From: VRUE01 sp963702955
GTDB taxonomy: Bacteria; Actinomycetota; Thermoleophilia; Solirubrobacterales; 70-9
DNA length: 64,000 bases
Assembly: GCA_963702955.1 (NCBI GenBank)
Contig: OY969774.1
Coordinates: 310,001-374,000, forward strand
Direction of reading: 5' to 3'
Position numbers and translations under genes: made by a program. The notes below the pieces were generated by a model that saw only the letters and a program-made list of their open reading frames with translations, ran no database searches and was not told the DNA's origin. This document shows, one piece after another, positions 25,499-33,307 of the stretch; the stretch's first letter is position 1, and each line of letters opens with the position of its first letter.

Positions 25499-26200
25499 AT
25501 GAGACTGCGACTTACGGCCGCTGTTCCCGCCGCCCTGCTCGTGGCGCTGGCGCTTGCCTCCGCTGCCGGAGCGGCCTCGCTTGTCGGCCTCTACCGCAAC
25601 AGCATGGAAACCGAAGCGCAGCGCGGCCAGATGGTGAAGCTGTTCGGCGAACGCTGCGCGCGCGGCGGCTCGACCACGGCCTTGCGGATCGTGATCGGCA
25701 AGACGACCCCGGAGTGCGCCTACCGCAGCCCCGTGGTCGGCCGCGACCTCGAGGTCGCCGCCGTCGGCCGGCTGCTCAGCAGCACGCCGAAGCCGGTCCA
25801 GCGCCGCAGCTACCTGGCGCTCGACCTGCGGGCGAGCAAGGGCGGGGGCCGCTACGAGCTCGCGGTCTTCCCGCTGCAGCGCAAGGCGCAGCTGCTGAAG
25901 GTGCTCGAAGACGGCAGCGTCAAATACCTCCACGTCGAACAGAAGGTCGAAACGGTGCAGGGGCCGGACCGCGCCGACCAGCTGCGGCTGCGCGCCTTCA
26001 ACGTCACCAGCGGCCCCGAAAAGGGGAGTTGCCGGATCCAGGCGTTCGTCGGCAGCAAGCTCGTCGCCGACGTCACCGACCCGACCCCCGGCGAACTGTC
26101 GGGGGGCGCGTCGGGCTTCGCGGTCGGAGCGCTCGGCAACGCCAAGGGGGCCGCCGCCAGCTTCGACAACGTGGTGGTTCGCGCCCCCAGCCCCTACTAG
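25499..26200 (+). CDS. Exported protein of unknown function
   Basis: 233 residues with an N-terminal signal peptide (MRLRLTAAVPAALLVALALA, cleavage probably after GAA). The mature part looks all-beta, with YLALDLRASKGGGRYELAVF and a C-terminal SFDNVVVRAP strand typical of concanavalin/laminin-G-like sandwich domains that bind sugars. The gene diverges from the ethylmalonyl-CoA mutase gene and ends 26 bases before clpS. A lectin-like fold is my guess only. Confidence 0.6.
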   Translation: MRLRLTAAVPAALLVALALASAAGAASLVGLYRNSMETEAQRGQMVKLFGERCARGGSTTALRIVIGKTTPECAYRSPVVGRDLEVAAVGRLLSSTPKPVQRRSYLALDLRASKGGGRYELAVFPLQRKAQLLKVLEDGSVKYLHVEQKVETVQGPDRADQLRLRAFNVTSGPEKGSCRIQAFVGSKLVADVTDPTPGELSGGASGFAVGALGNAKGAAASFDNVVVRAPSPY

Positions 26201-26226
26201 CCCCGCCTCGACCATAATGCGGGACG

Positions 26227-26514
26227 GTGCCGGCGACGATCGAGAAACCACGCCAGGACGGGCCCGGCTCCGGGCTCGGCGGCGAGTGGCGGGTGATCGT
26301 CTGCAACGACAACCACAACACCTTCGAGCACGTCGCCGCGACCCTCTCCCGGGTGATCCCGGCCACCACCTACGACCAGGGGATGCAGATCGCCGAGCGC
26401 ATCCACGGCAGCGGCCAGGCGATCGTCTGGTCCGGCCCGCGCGAGCCGGCCGAGCACTACTGGGAGCAGCTCAAAGCGGCTGGTCTGACGCTGGCTCCGC
26501 TGGAGAGGGGTTAG
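26227..26514 (+). CDS. clpS: ATP-dependent Clp protease adaptor ClpS
   Basis: A 95-residue adaptor that delivers N-degron substrates to ClpAP/ClpCP. The core is WRVIVCNDNHNTFEHVAATL, the conserved N-x-D binding pocket region with a following Thr-Phe, then the helix IAERIHGSGQAIVWSG and the strand containing GPREPAEHYWEQLKAAGL. A GTG start is used. The N-terminal extension is short, as usual. The last 44 bases overlap the end of the convergent ftsH gene. Confidence 0.88.
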   Translation: MPATIEKPRQDGPGSGLGGEWRVIVCNDNHNTFEHVAATLSRVIPATTYDQGMQIAERIHGSGQAIVWSGPREPAEHYWEQLKAAGLTLAPLERG

Positions 26515-28486
26515 CGCCGCTCAGTCCCCGCTCCGGCGGCGGGATCTCGTCCAACTCGATCTCCGCCACGGTCGAGAGCACCGCGTCGAGCGCCACCCCC
26601 GAGAGCGTCTCCTGCACGAGCAGCGCCTGCGCGGTCTCCTGCACCGAGGGCCAGTTGGCGCGTAGGACGTGAAGCGCCCGCGCCTTCGCCTCCTCGACGA
26701 TCCGCTCCGTCTCCTCGTCGATCAGATTGAGGGTGTCGGGGCCGACCGAGCCGAGGTCCTGCAGGTTGGCGCCGAGGAAGACCTCGCCGCCGGCCTCGCC
26801 GATCGTCACCGAGCCCAGCTTGGGACTCATCCCGTAGCTGGTCACCATCCGGCGCGCCAGCTTGGTCGCCGCGTGCAGGTCGTCCATCGCCCCGGTGGAG
26901 CCCTCGCCGAACTCGTTCCACTCCGCCGCCGTGCCGGCGAGGATCGCGACCAGGTGGCGCTCCAGGTCCGACTGGGCATGCATCACCGCGTCGCGGTCGG
27001 TGAGCATGTGGGCGGCGGTGCCGAGCTGGCGGCCCCGCGCCACGATCGAGAGCTTCTGGGCGCTGACGACCTGGCCGATCGAGCGGGTCGCCACCGCGTG
27101 TCCGGCCTCGTGCACGGCGATCGTCCAGCGCTCCTCCTCGGTCAGGACGTGTGATTTCTTGGCCGGTCCGGCGACCACCCGGTCGATCGCCTCCTCCAGC
27201 GTCGCCTGGTCGATTTCCGCGTAGCCCTCGCGCACGGTGAGCAGCGCCGCCTCGTTGACCAGGTTGGCCAGCTCGGCGCCGCTGAAGCCCGGGCAGAGGC
27301 GGGCGATCTCCATCAGGTCGACCCCGTCGGCGAAGGTGCGCCCCTTGGCGTGCAGCTCGAGGATCTCGAAGCGCCCGTGCACGTCGGGGACGTCGATCAC
27401 GACCTGGCGGTCGAAGCGCCCGGGCCGCAGCAGCGCCGGGTCGAGGATGTCGGGCCGGTTCGTCGCCCCCATCACGACGACGCCGGCGTCGCCGCCGAAG
27501 CCGTCCATCTCGACCAGCAGCTGGTTCAGCGTCTGCTCGCGCTCGTCGTTGCCCTGGCCGACGCCGGCGCCCCGCTTGCGGCCGGCGGCGTCGAGCTCGT
27601 CGATGAAGACGATCGCCGGCGCCATCTTGCGGGCCTTGGCGAAGAGGTCGCGGATGCGCGCCGCGCCGACCCCGACCAGCGACTCGACGAACTCGGCCCC
27701 CGAGGCGGTGAAGAAGACGGCGTCGGCCTCGCCGGCGGTGGCCCGCGCCAGCAGGGTCTTGCCGGTTCCCGGCGGGCCGACCAGGAGCACCCCCTTGGGA
27801 GCGGCAGCGCCGAGCTCCAGGTACTTGCTCGGGTCTCCGAGGAAGTCGCGGATCTCGCGCAGCTCCGCGACCGCCTCGCCGGCGCCGGCGACCGAGTCGA
27901 AGGTGATCGACGCCTCTTCGCCCTTGCTTTTCCGCTTCCCCTTGCCGCGGAAGGACGAGAAGGCGCCGATCCCGCTCGAGCCGTCGCCGGTCTGGCGCAT
28001 GAAGAAGGAGAAGAGGCAGACCAGGAGCAGGATCGGGATCAGGAACTGGACGACGATCACCCGCGCTTCCTTGCCCGATTGCGGATCGATCTGCACGCTG
28101 GCCCCGCCCTTGGTCAGGGTTTCGTAGATCTGCAGCGTCGCCGCGTCGGAGGAGGGGTAGTCGGCGTAGAGCTGGACGTCGCCGACGGTTTCGGCCACGA
28201 CCTGGTGGTCGTAGTCGAGCAGCGTCGCGCTGCGCAGCAGATTGCCGTCGCCGAGCTGGGTTACCGCCGAGAGCGGCACCCTCTTGCCGTTGCCTTCGGG
28301 ACCGAGCGAGCCGAGCAGCGAGAAGAACGTGACGAGCAGCGCGATCGAGGCGACGAGCAGGAAGGTGGAGACGCGGTCGCGGGCGAGGAAGCGGCCGATC
28401 TGGGCGAGCGCCTCGCCTGTCCGCTCGGCCGCCTCCCGGAATCGGGAGCGGGAGCGGTGGTGTGATGAAAGGCGGGGGTTGGACAT
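26471..28486 (-). CDS. ftsH: ATP-dependent zinc metalloprotease FtsH
   Basis: 671 residues. Two membrane helices (about residues 40-58 and 143-162) flank an extracytoplasmic domain. The AAA domain has GPPGTGKTLLARATAGEA (Walker A), AIVFIDELDAAG (Walker B), the GNDEREQTLNQLLVEMDGF segment and ATNRPDILDPALLRPGRFDR (second region of homology). The peptidase domain has the zinc motif HEAGH and the third-ligand segment MDDLHAATKLARRM. All catalytic elements are intact. It degrades membrane and regulatory proteins. It converges with clpS, another proteolysis gene, with overlapping 3' ends. Confidence 0.93.
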   Translation of the reverse strand: MSNPRLSSHHRSRSRFREAAERTGEALAQIGRFLARDRVSTFLLVASIALLVTFFSLLGSLGPEGNGKRVPLSAVTQLGDGNLLRSATLLDYDHQVVAETVGDVQLYADYPSSDAATLQIYETLTKGGASVQIDPQSGKEARVIVVQFLIPILLLVCLFSFFMRQTGDGSSGIGAFSSFRGKGKRKSKGEEASITFDSVAGAGEAVAELREIRDFLGDPSKYLELGAAAPKGVLLVGPPGTGKTLLARATAGEADAVFFTASGAEFVESLVGVGAARIRDLFAKARKMAPAIVFIDELDAAGRKRGAGVGQGNDEREQTLNQLLVEMDGFGGDAGVVVMGATNRPDILDPALLRPGRFDRQVVIDVPDVHGRFEILELHAKGRTFADGVDLMEIARLCPGFSGAELANLVNEAALLTVREGYAEIDQATLEEAIDRVVAGPAKKSHVLTEEERWTIAVHEAGHAVATRSIGQVVSAQKLSIVARGRQLGTAAHMLTDRDAVMHAQSDLERHLVAILAGTAAEWNEFGEGSTGAMDDLHAATKLARRMVTSYGMSPKLGSVTIGEAGGEVFLGANLQDLGSVGPDTLNLIDEETERIVEEAKARALHVLRANWPSVQETAQALLVQETLSGVALDAVLSTVAEIELDEIPPPERGLSGANPSPAEPASDQPL

Positions 28487-28592
28487 AGTCGGACACCCAC
28501 CTGGGCGGGTGAGGGCGGCACGATTTCGCTTCGCCGGGCCCGCTATGTGAACAGGTTGATAACGCCACCGGGCAACGAGATCGTTGCAACAT

Positions 28593-28621
28593 CTTCACCG
28601 GGGGTTTCCTGTCGCTTCACA
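28593..28621 (+). promoter_or_regulatory. Pho-box-like array upstream of the PstS-like gene
   Basis: Three 7-base units, CTTCACC, GTTTCCT and CTTCACA, begin at 28593, 28604 and 28615, exactly 11 bases apart. This is the spacing and sequence style of actinobacterial PhoP direct-repeat units (consensus GTTCACC followed by 4 bases). It lies about 80 bases before a phosphate-binding-protein-like gene, which supports a phosphate-starvation promoter. Confidence 0.5.
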
Positions 28622-28699
28622 TGTCCCCGTGCGGCAGCGACGACCATCGCCTCCCAGTCCTGCGGAAAAGCTGCGGGGAAAGCGATCCAAGGAGGATCC

Positions 28700-30070
28700 A
28701 TGTTGAGTTTCGGGAGAAGGAAATCGGCCAGAGCCGGCATTCGCGCCGCGCTCGTGGCCGGTGCGACCGTCGCCGCCGTCGGCCTCGGCGCCGTCGGCAG
28801 CGCCTCGGCGTCGCCGAACTGCACCGGCAACGCGATCAAGGGAGAGGGTTCGTCGCTCCAGGGAGTCGCTCAGGGAGTCTGGGTCTCGGCCTTCAACGCC
28901 GAACCGGGCTGCTCGGGCCTTATCGAAGCGTATGTCGCTTCCGGCAGCGGTACCGGCCTGGCGAAGTGGAACAGCAACGCCGTCAGCGGAACGATCGACC
29001 ACACGCGCATGTACATCGGCACCGATGACGCGCCGAACGTCGAACAGCTCGGGAACATCAATACCGCCGCGAGCAGCGCCGGCGTGTTGACGATTCCGAC
29101 CGCGCAGACCTCGATCGGGATCGTCGCCGACCCGCCCGCCGGCTGCGAATTGGGAGAACCCGGAGAACCAGGGCTGATCACCAACAAGGACCTGGAGAAC
29201 GTGTTCAACGGAACCCTGCTCAAATGGTCACAGCTCTCCACCGTGCTGGCCAACCCCAACCCGGCCTGCAACCACAAGATCGAACGAGTCGTGCGCAAAG
29301 ACCCCTCGGGCACCACGTACCAGTTCAAGAACTACCTCTCCCTGATCAGGGGGGCCAACACCAAAGTTCCCTGCACCGCCAGCCCCGGCAAGACCTGGGC
29401 GGAACTGGAGGCGAACGGAGTCGAAGGCCTGCCCAACACCGTCTGGCCGGAAGACGAAGGCTGCGCGGTGACGGACAGCCCGCTACTCAGGCCGGCCAAC
29501 AACGGCGGTGGCGAAGTGGCCGCAAAGGTCATCAGCACCCCGGGCACGATCGGCTACGCCGCGTTGCCCGACATCCAGGGCAAGCTCGCAACGTGTGGCG
29601 CGGAATGCCACGAAGGGCAGATCCTGGAGGTGCAGGACAACGGCAAGAAAAAGCTGTCCGAAGCCACCTTCGCCAACGCGGAAGTGGAAGGCGGCAACAA
29701 AGAAGCCAACTGCCTGAACACGGTGTACACGGTGCCGTCGCTTGCGCGACGCTCGACCAGCGCCACGCATGGCGTCAACTCCGACTGGTCGAAAGTCTTC
29801 GGAGCGAAGACCACGACCGTATCCGGCAACTACCCACTGTGCACCCTGACCTACGACCTGGCGTTCAACCACTACGAAACCGCCGGCTTCACCGAAGCTG
29901 AAAAGGTGGCGACGACGGTGAAGGCCTACCTGGGCGAATTCGGCCTCGGGTTGACTGGCCAGAATGCAATGGGAGAAGGCCACTACTACGCCAAGCTCCC
30001 GAGTCCCGGGTCGGTGGCGAACAACGTCCTCGACGCTGCTCGGTTCGCCGCAGAAAAGATCAACAAATAG
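28700..30070 (+). CDS. PstS-like phosphate-binding periplasmic/extracellular protein
   Basis: 456 residues. A GGAGG lies four bases before the ATG. The signal peptide contains AALVAGATVAAVGLGAVGSA. The mature protein has the PBP-like-2 pattern of phosphate receptors: IKGEGSSLQGVAQGVW near the start (the GxGxS phosphate loop), YVASGSGTGLAKW (SGSGxG), TMYIGTDDAPN-like anchor residues, and VVRKDPSGTTYQFKNYL, the R-x-D-x-S-G-T-T phosphate-binding motif. It is longer than typical PstS (about 370). No pstCAB genes follow. Glutamate is often coded by GAA here, unlike most of the window. Confidence 0.75.
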   Translation: MLSFGRRKSARAGIRAALVAGATVAAVGLGAVGSASASPNCTGNAIKGEGSSLQGVAQGVWVSAFNAEPGCSGLIEAYVASGSGTGLAKWNSNAVSGTIDHTRMYIGTDDAPNVEQLGNINTAASSAGVLTIPTAQTSIGIVADPPAGCELGEPGEPGLITNKDLENVFNGTLLKWSQLSTVLANPNPACNHKIERVVRKDPSGTTYQFKNYLSLIRGANTKVPCTASPGKTWAELEANGVEGLPNTVWPEDEGCAVTDSPLLRPANNGGGEVAAKVISTPGTIGYAALPDIQGKLATCGAECHEGQILEVQDNGKKKLSEATFANAEVEGGNKEANCLNTVYTVPSLARRSTSATHGVNSDWSKVFGAKTTTVSGNYPLCTLTYDLAFNHYETAGFTEAEKVATTVKAYLGEFGLGLTGQNAMGEGHYYAKLPSPGSVANNVLDAARFAAEKINK

Positions 30071-30129
30071 CCAAACAGCCCAGCGGCCGATCGACCAACG
30101 CGGACATCCCGCGCTGATCGGCAAGTCAA

Positions 30130-30159
30130 GCGAGGGCCGGGCGATCACCCGGCCCTCGC
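30130..30159 (+). terminator. Strong hairpin terminator after the PstS-like gene
   Basis: A perfect 12-bp stem (GCGAGGGCCGGG and its complement) with a 6-base loop is followed by TTCGTT. It lies 60 bases after the stop codon. The T tract is short, but the stem is very stable and the position fits a terminator. Confidence 0.65.
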
Positions 30160-30183
30160 TTCGTTACCCCGGGGTTACCAATC

Positions 30184-30222
30184 TTTCACCATTTCCGCCA
30201 GATGGTTCTCCCGATATTCACA
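30184..30222 (+). promoter_or_regulatory. Weak Pho-box-like units upstream of the surface-protein operon
   Basis: TTTCACC (30184), GTTCTCC (30205) and ATTCACA (30216) resemble PhoP units. The last two are 11 bases apart and the first is 21 bases further upstream. The match is poorer than at 28593, so this is tentative. Confidence 0.25.
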
Positions 30223-30278
30223 ACTAGGCGGGCGAGGCCGTGCAGGATGGCGCCATGTCAGGGAAAGGGGATCGACAC

Positions 30279-33200
30279 ATGAGGATTTGGGTCCGGAATC
30301 GGATGACACTGCCGGCGACGACCGCGGCGATCGCGCTGGGGGCGGCCGTACTCGCCGCTCCGGCCGGCGCGGCGACCGCCGGCCAGATCGGCGAAGCGTG
30401 GGGGACGCCGGGAAGCGGCGCCGGGCAGCTCGTCAGCCCGGGGGCGTTCGGCGTCGATCCCAGCGATGGAAGCGTCTACACCGGCGAAGAAAAGGACAGC
30501 CTGCATTACCGGATCCAGAAGTTCACCGCCGGTGGTGAATTCAAAGCGAAGGTGGAAATACCGAGGACCGTGAAAGAAGGCTCGGAAGAAAAGGTCTTCA
30601 CGCTGACCGGGATCGCGGTCGACCCCTCGCTGCACCGCCTCTACGCGATCGAAGGCTGCCACCTCCAGAAGCCGGCCGGCTCGTGCAAGGAATTCTCGAA
30701 ATCCTTCGGCGCGAAGCGCATCCTCGTCTTCTCGACCGAACCGAGCGGGACGACGCTCGTCCCGGCCTCGCCGGCGACGCTGCCGCTGCCCAGCGGCGAA
30801 GAAGCGCTGTACGAACCGCAGACGATCGCCGTCAACCCGAGCAACCACGACCTCGTCATCCTCGGCGAAAACACCGAAAACCATGTCACGGTGCAGCGGA
30901 TCAGCTCTGCGGGCGTCGCCGGCGCCCGCTTCGTCAACACCGCGAACGAACTTCGGCCCTCGGGGGAAGAAGCCACCTCGCTCGCCGTAGGTCCCGACGG
31001 GACCTCCTACATGCTCACCGGCGCCCCCAGCTCTCCCGGTGCCGGGCACACCCGCGCCTGGCAGCTGCCGAAAGACCTCTCCCACGCCGAAAAGGTCTCC
31101 GGCTTCGCCGAAGCGGCCGAAAGCGAGGGCTGGGCGACCGGACTGCAAACGCCGAAGAACGCGACCGTCCTCGGCGGTCCCCAGGTCGCCATATCGCCGG
31201 ACGGCGGCACGCTCTACTGGAAGGAGAGCATCGAAGATCCGGAAGAACCCGGCGAAGCCGGCAACGTTCTCGTCCGGGGCTACTCGCTGACCGAACACGC
31301 GACCAAGGTCCTCTACGGAAACGGCAGCAACGTGAAAAAGCGCTGTCTGATCCAGACCCCCCAGGCGGGAATCGCCGCGATAGGGGAAAACCTCGTCGTA
31401 TTCGACTACGGCCCGGAAGGCGAATCGCCCTCCTTCGGCGACCGCGTGATGACGTTCGGCTCCGGCGGCAGCGATTGCAGGGCGCCGGTCGCGAAATTCA
31501 CGGTCAACGGCGGCAGCGAAGAAGAAGTGACGGTCGGAAAAGGAGCTCAGGTCAGCTTCGACGCCTCGGGATCGGAACTGCTGGGAGTGGCGCCCGGCGA
31601 GCTCGACTGGAACTTCGGCGATGGCAGCGAAGAAAAAGTGAAAGGTGCGCCGGCGGCCACCACCGTCAAACACACTTTCAGCAGCGCCGGCACCTACAAG
31701 GTCACGCTGAGGGTGAAGCTGGCGGAAGCCGAAAACGACATCATCGGCAACCCGCTGCCCGTCACGCGCCTGCTGAAAGTCACGGGCGGGGGGACGCTGT
31801 TCAAACTCACCGTCTCCAAGACCGGCAGCGGATCGGGCATCGTCGCCGGCTCTCCGGCCGGGGTCGAATGCGGCGGCGATTGCGACCAGGAATACGAATC
31901 GGGCAAGGAAGTCACCCTCACCGCAACCGCGGCCGCCGGCTCCAAATTCACCGGCTGGTCGGGTGGCGGCTGCTCGGGCACCGGAACCTGCACGGTGACG
32001 ATGAGCGAAGCGAAGGCGGTCAGCGCCGGCTTCGCCCCGCTCGCCAAGTTCAAACTGACCGTGTCGAAGACCGGCAGCGGATCGGGCGCCGTCACCAGCT
32101 CGCCCAGCGGGATCGACTGCCGCGGCGACTGCGAACAGGAATACGAAGAAGGCAGGGAAGTCACCCTGACCGCCCATCCGGCAACCAACTCCAATTTCAC
32201 CGGCTGGTCCGGGAGCGGCTGCTCGGGCACCGAAACCTGCAAAGTGACGATGAGCGGAGCGAAGGCGGTCAGCGCGAGCTTCGACCCGAAAGGCTCCACC
32301 TTCAAGCTCAAAGTGATCAAGCTCGGCACCGGCACCGGCATCGTCTCCACCATTCCGTCCGGGATCCTCTGCGGCAGCGGCTGCGAAGAAGCCGAACACG
32401 ACTTTTCGGCAAACGGCGAAGTCGAACTCCTCGAGGAACCCACGGGAAGCTCCACCTTCGTCAAATGGGGCGGTGCCTGCTCGGGCACCGGGACCTGCAA
32501 GGTGACGATGAGCGAAGCGAAGACGGTGACGATCGAATTCGGAGGTGGGGAACCCCCCAAATTCAAGCTCAAAGTCACCAAAACCGGCACCGGCACCGGC
32601 ACCGGCACCGTCACCAGCCTCGCCCCCAACACCGGCATCGACTGCGGGTCCACCTGCGAACACGAATTCGAAGAAGGCAAAGAAGTCGAACTGGCCGAGG
32701 CGGAAGATCCCGGCTCGGAATTCGTCAAATGGACCGGCGCCTGCACCGGCTCGGGCGCCTGCAAAGTGAAAATGACGGCGGCGAAAACGGTGACGGCCGA
32801 ATTCAAAAGCACCAGCAAACTCAAATTCAAGCTCAAAGTCACCAAAGCCGGCACGGGCACCGGCACCGTCACCAGCCTCGCCCCCAACACCGGCATCGAC
32901 TGCGGGGGCACCTGCGAAGCCGAATTCGAAGAAGGCAAAGAAGTCGAATTGAGCCAGTCGGCCGGCTCCGGCTCCGAATTCGTCAAATGGGGCGGCGCCT
33001 GCACCGGCTCGGGGGCTTGCAAAGTGAAAATGACGGCGGCGAAAACGGTGACGGCCGAATTCAAAACGATGCCTGCCGAAGAAAAGAAGGAAGAAAGCCC
33101 ACCCTCGACCCCCGCGCCGGCGTCCCCTCCGGCTCCGGCACCCACCCCCGCGCCGGCTCCGGCTCCGAAAACGGCCAAGCAGAAAGCGCTCGCCAAGTGC

Positions 33201-33302
33201 AAGAAGCTGAAGGGCAAAGCGCGCGCCAAGTGCGTCAAGAAGGCCAACTCGATCGGCAAGCACAAGCGCAGCAAGCGCCACCGCCACAGGGGTCGCGGCT
33301 GA
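30279..33302 (+). CDS. Large exported protein: beta-propeller, PKD domain and five tandem surface repeats
   Basis: About 1007 residues. The start was chosen so that the signal peptide (MTLPATTAAIALGAAVLAAP region) is N-terminal. Residues 40-400 look like an NHL/six-bladed propeller, with blades such as GAFGVDPSDGSVYTGE. Residues 405-505 are a PKD domain (ELDWNFGDGSEEKV, HTFSSAGTYKVTLRV). From about 507 five repeats of roughly 85 residues follow, each starting FKL-K/T-V-K-x-G and containing C-G-x-x-C and GWSG/KWGG-x-CSGTGTC cysteines that probably form disulfides. A Pro/Ala-rich linker and a very basic KHKRSKRHRHRGRG tail end the protein. It is probably an adhesin or wall-bound surface protein. 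Confidence 0.75.
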   Translation: MRIWVRNRMTLPATTAAIALGAAVLAAPAGAATAGQIGEAWGTPGSGAGQLVSPGAFGVDPSDGSVYTGEEKDSLHYRIQKFTAGGEFKAKVEIPRTVKEGSEEKVFTLTGIAVDPSLHRLYAIEGCHLQKPAGSCKEFSKSFGAKRILVFSTEPSGTTLVPASPATLPLPSGEEALYEPQTIAVNPSNHDLVILGENTENHVTVQRISSAGVAGARFVNTANELRPSGEEATSLAVGPDGTSYMLTGAPSSPGAGHTRAWQLPKDLSHAEKVSGFAEAAESEGWATGLQTPKNATVLGGPQVAISPDGGTLYWKESIEDPEEPGEAGNVLVRGYSLTEHATKVLYGNGSNVKKRCLIQTPQAGIAAIGENLVVFDYGPEGESPSFGDRVMTFGSGGSDCRAPVAKFTVNGGSEEEVTVGKGAQVSFDASGSELLGVAPGELDWNFGDGSEEKVKGAPAATTVKHTFSSAGTYKVTLRVKLAEAENDIIGNPLPVTRLLKVTGGGTLFKLTVSKTGSGSGIVAGSPAGVECGGDCDQEYESGKEVTLTATAAAGSKFTGWSGGGCSGTGTCTVTMSEAKAVSAGFAPLAKFKLTVSKTGSGSGAVTSSPSGIDCRGDCEQEYEEGREVTLTAHPATNSNFTGWSGSGCSGTETCKVTMSGAKAVSASFDPKGSTFKLKVIKLGTGTGIVSTIPSGILCGSGCEEAEHDFSANGEVELLEEPTGSSTFVKWGGACSGTGTCKVTMSEAKTVTIEFGGGEPPKFKLKVTKTGTGTGTGTVTSLAPNTGIDCGSTCEHEFEEGKEVELAEAEDPGSEFVKWTGACTGSGACKVKMTAAKTVTAEFKSTSKLKFKLKVTKAGTGTGTVTSLAPNTGIDCGGTCEAEFEEGKEVELSQSAGSGSEFVKWGGACTGSGACKVKMTAAKTVTAEFKTMPAEEKKEESPPSTPAPASPPAPAPTPAPAPAPKTAKQKALAKCKKLKGKARAKCVKKANSIGKHKRSKRHRHRGRG
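31798..33070 (+). repeat. Five in-frame tandem repeats within a surface-protein gene
   Basis: The repeats begin near 31799, 32047, 32298, 32562 and 32823 and run about 250-265 bases each. The last two are almost identical at DNA level, indicating recent duplication. Units encode the FKLKVTKxGTGTG ... VKMTAAKTVTAEF domain with paired cysteines. Confidence 0.75.
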
Positions 33303-33307
33303 GCCGG

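Noticed and set aside
31798..33070. Possible CRISPR-like tandem repeat
   Set aside because: Repeats are about 250-265 bases, in frame and protein-coding, with no spacers and no cas genes.
30258..33287. 1009-codon minus-strand frame opposite the repeat protein
   Set aside because: Composition is Phe/Gly/Arg-rich as expected for the reverse complement of GAA/AAA- and GGC-rich codons; no signal peptide or domain.
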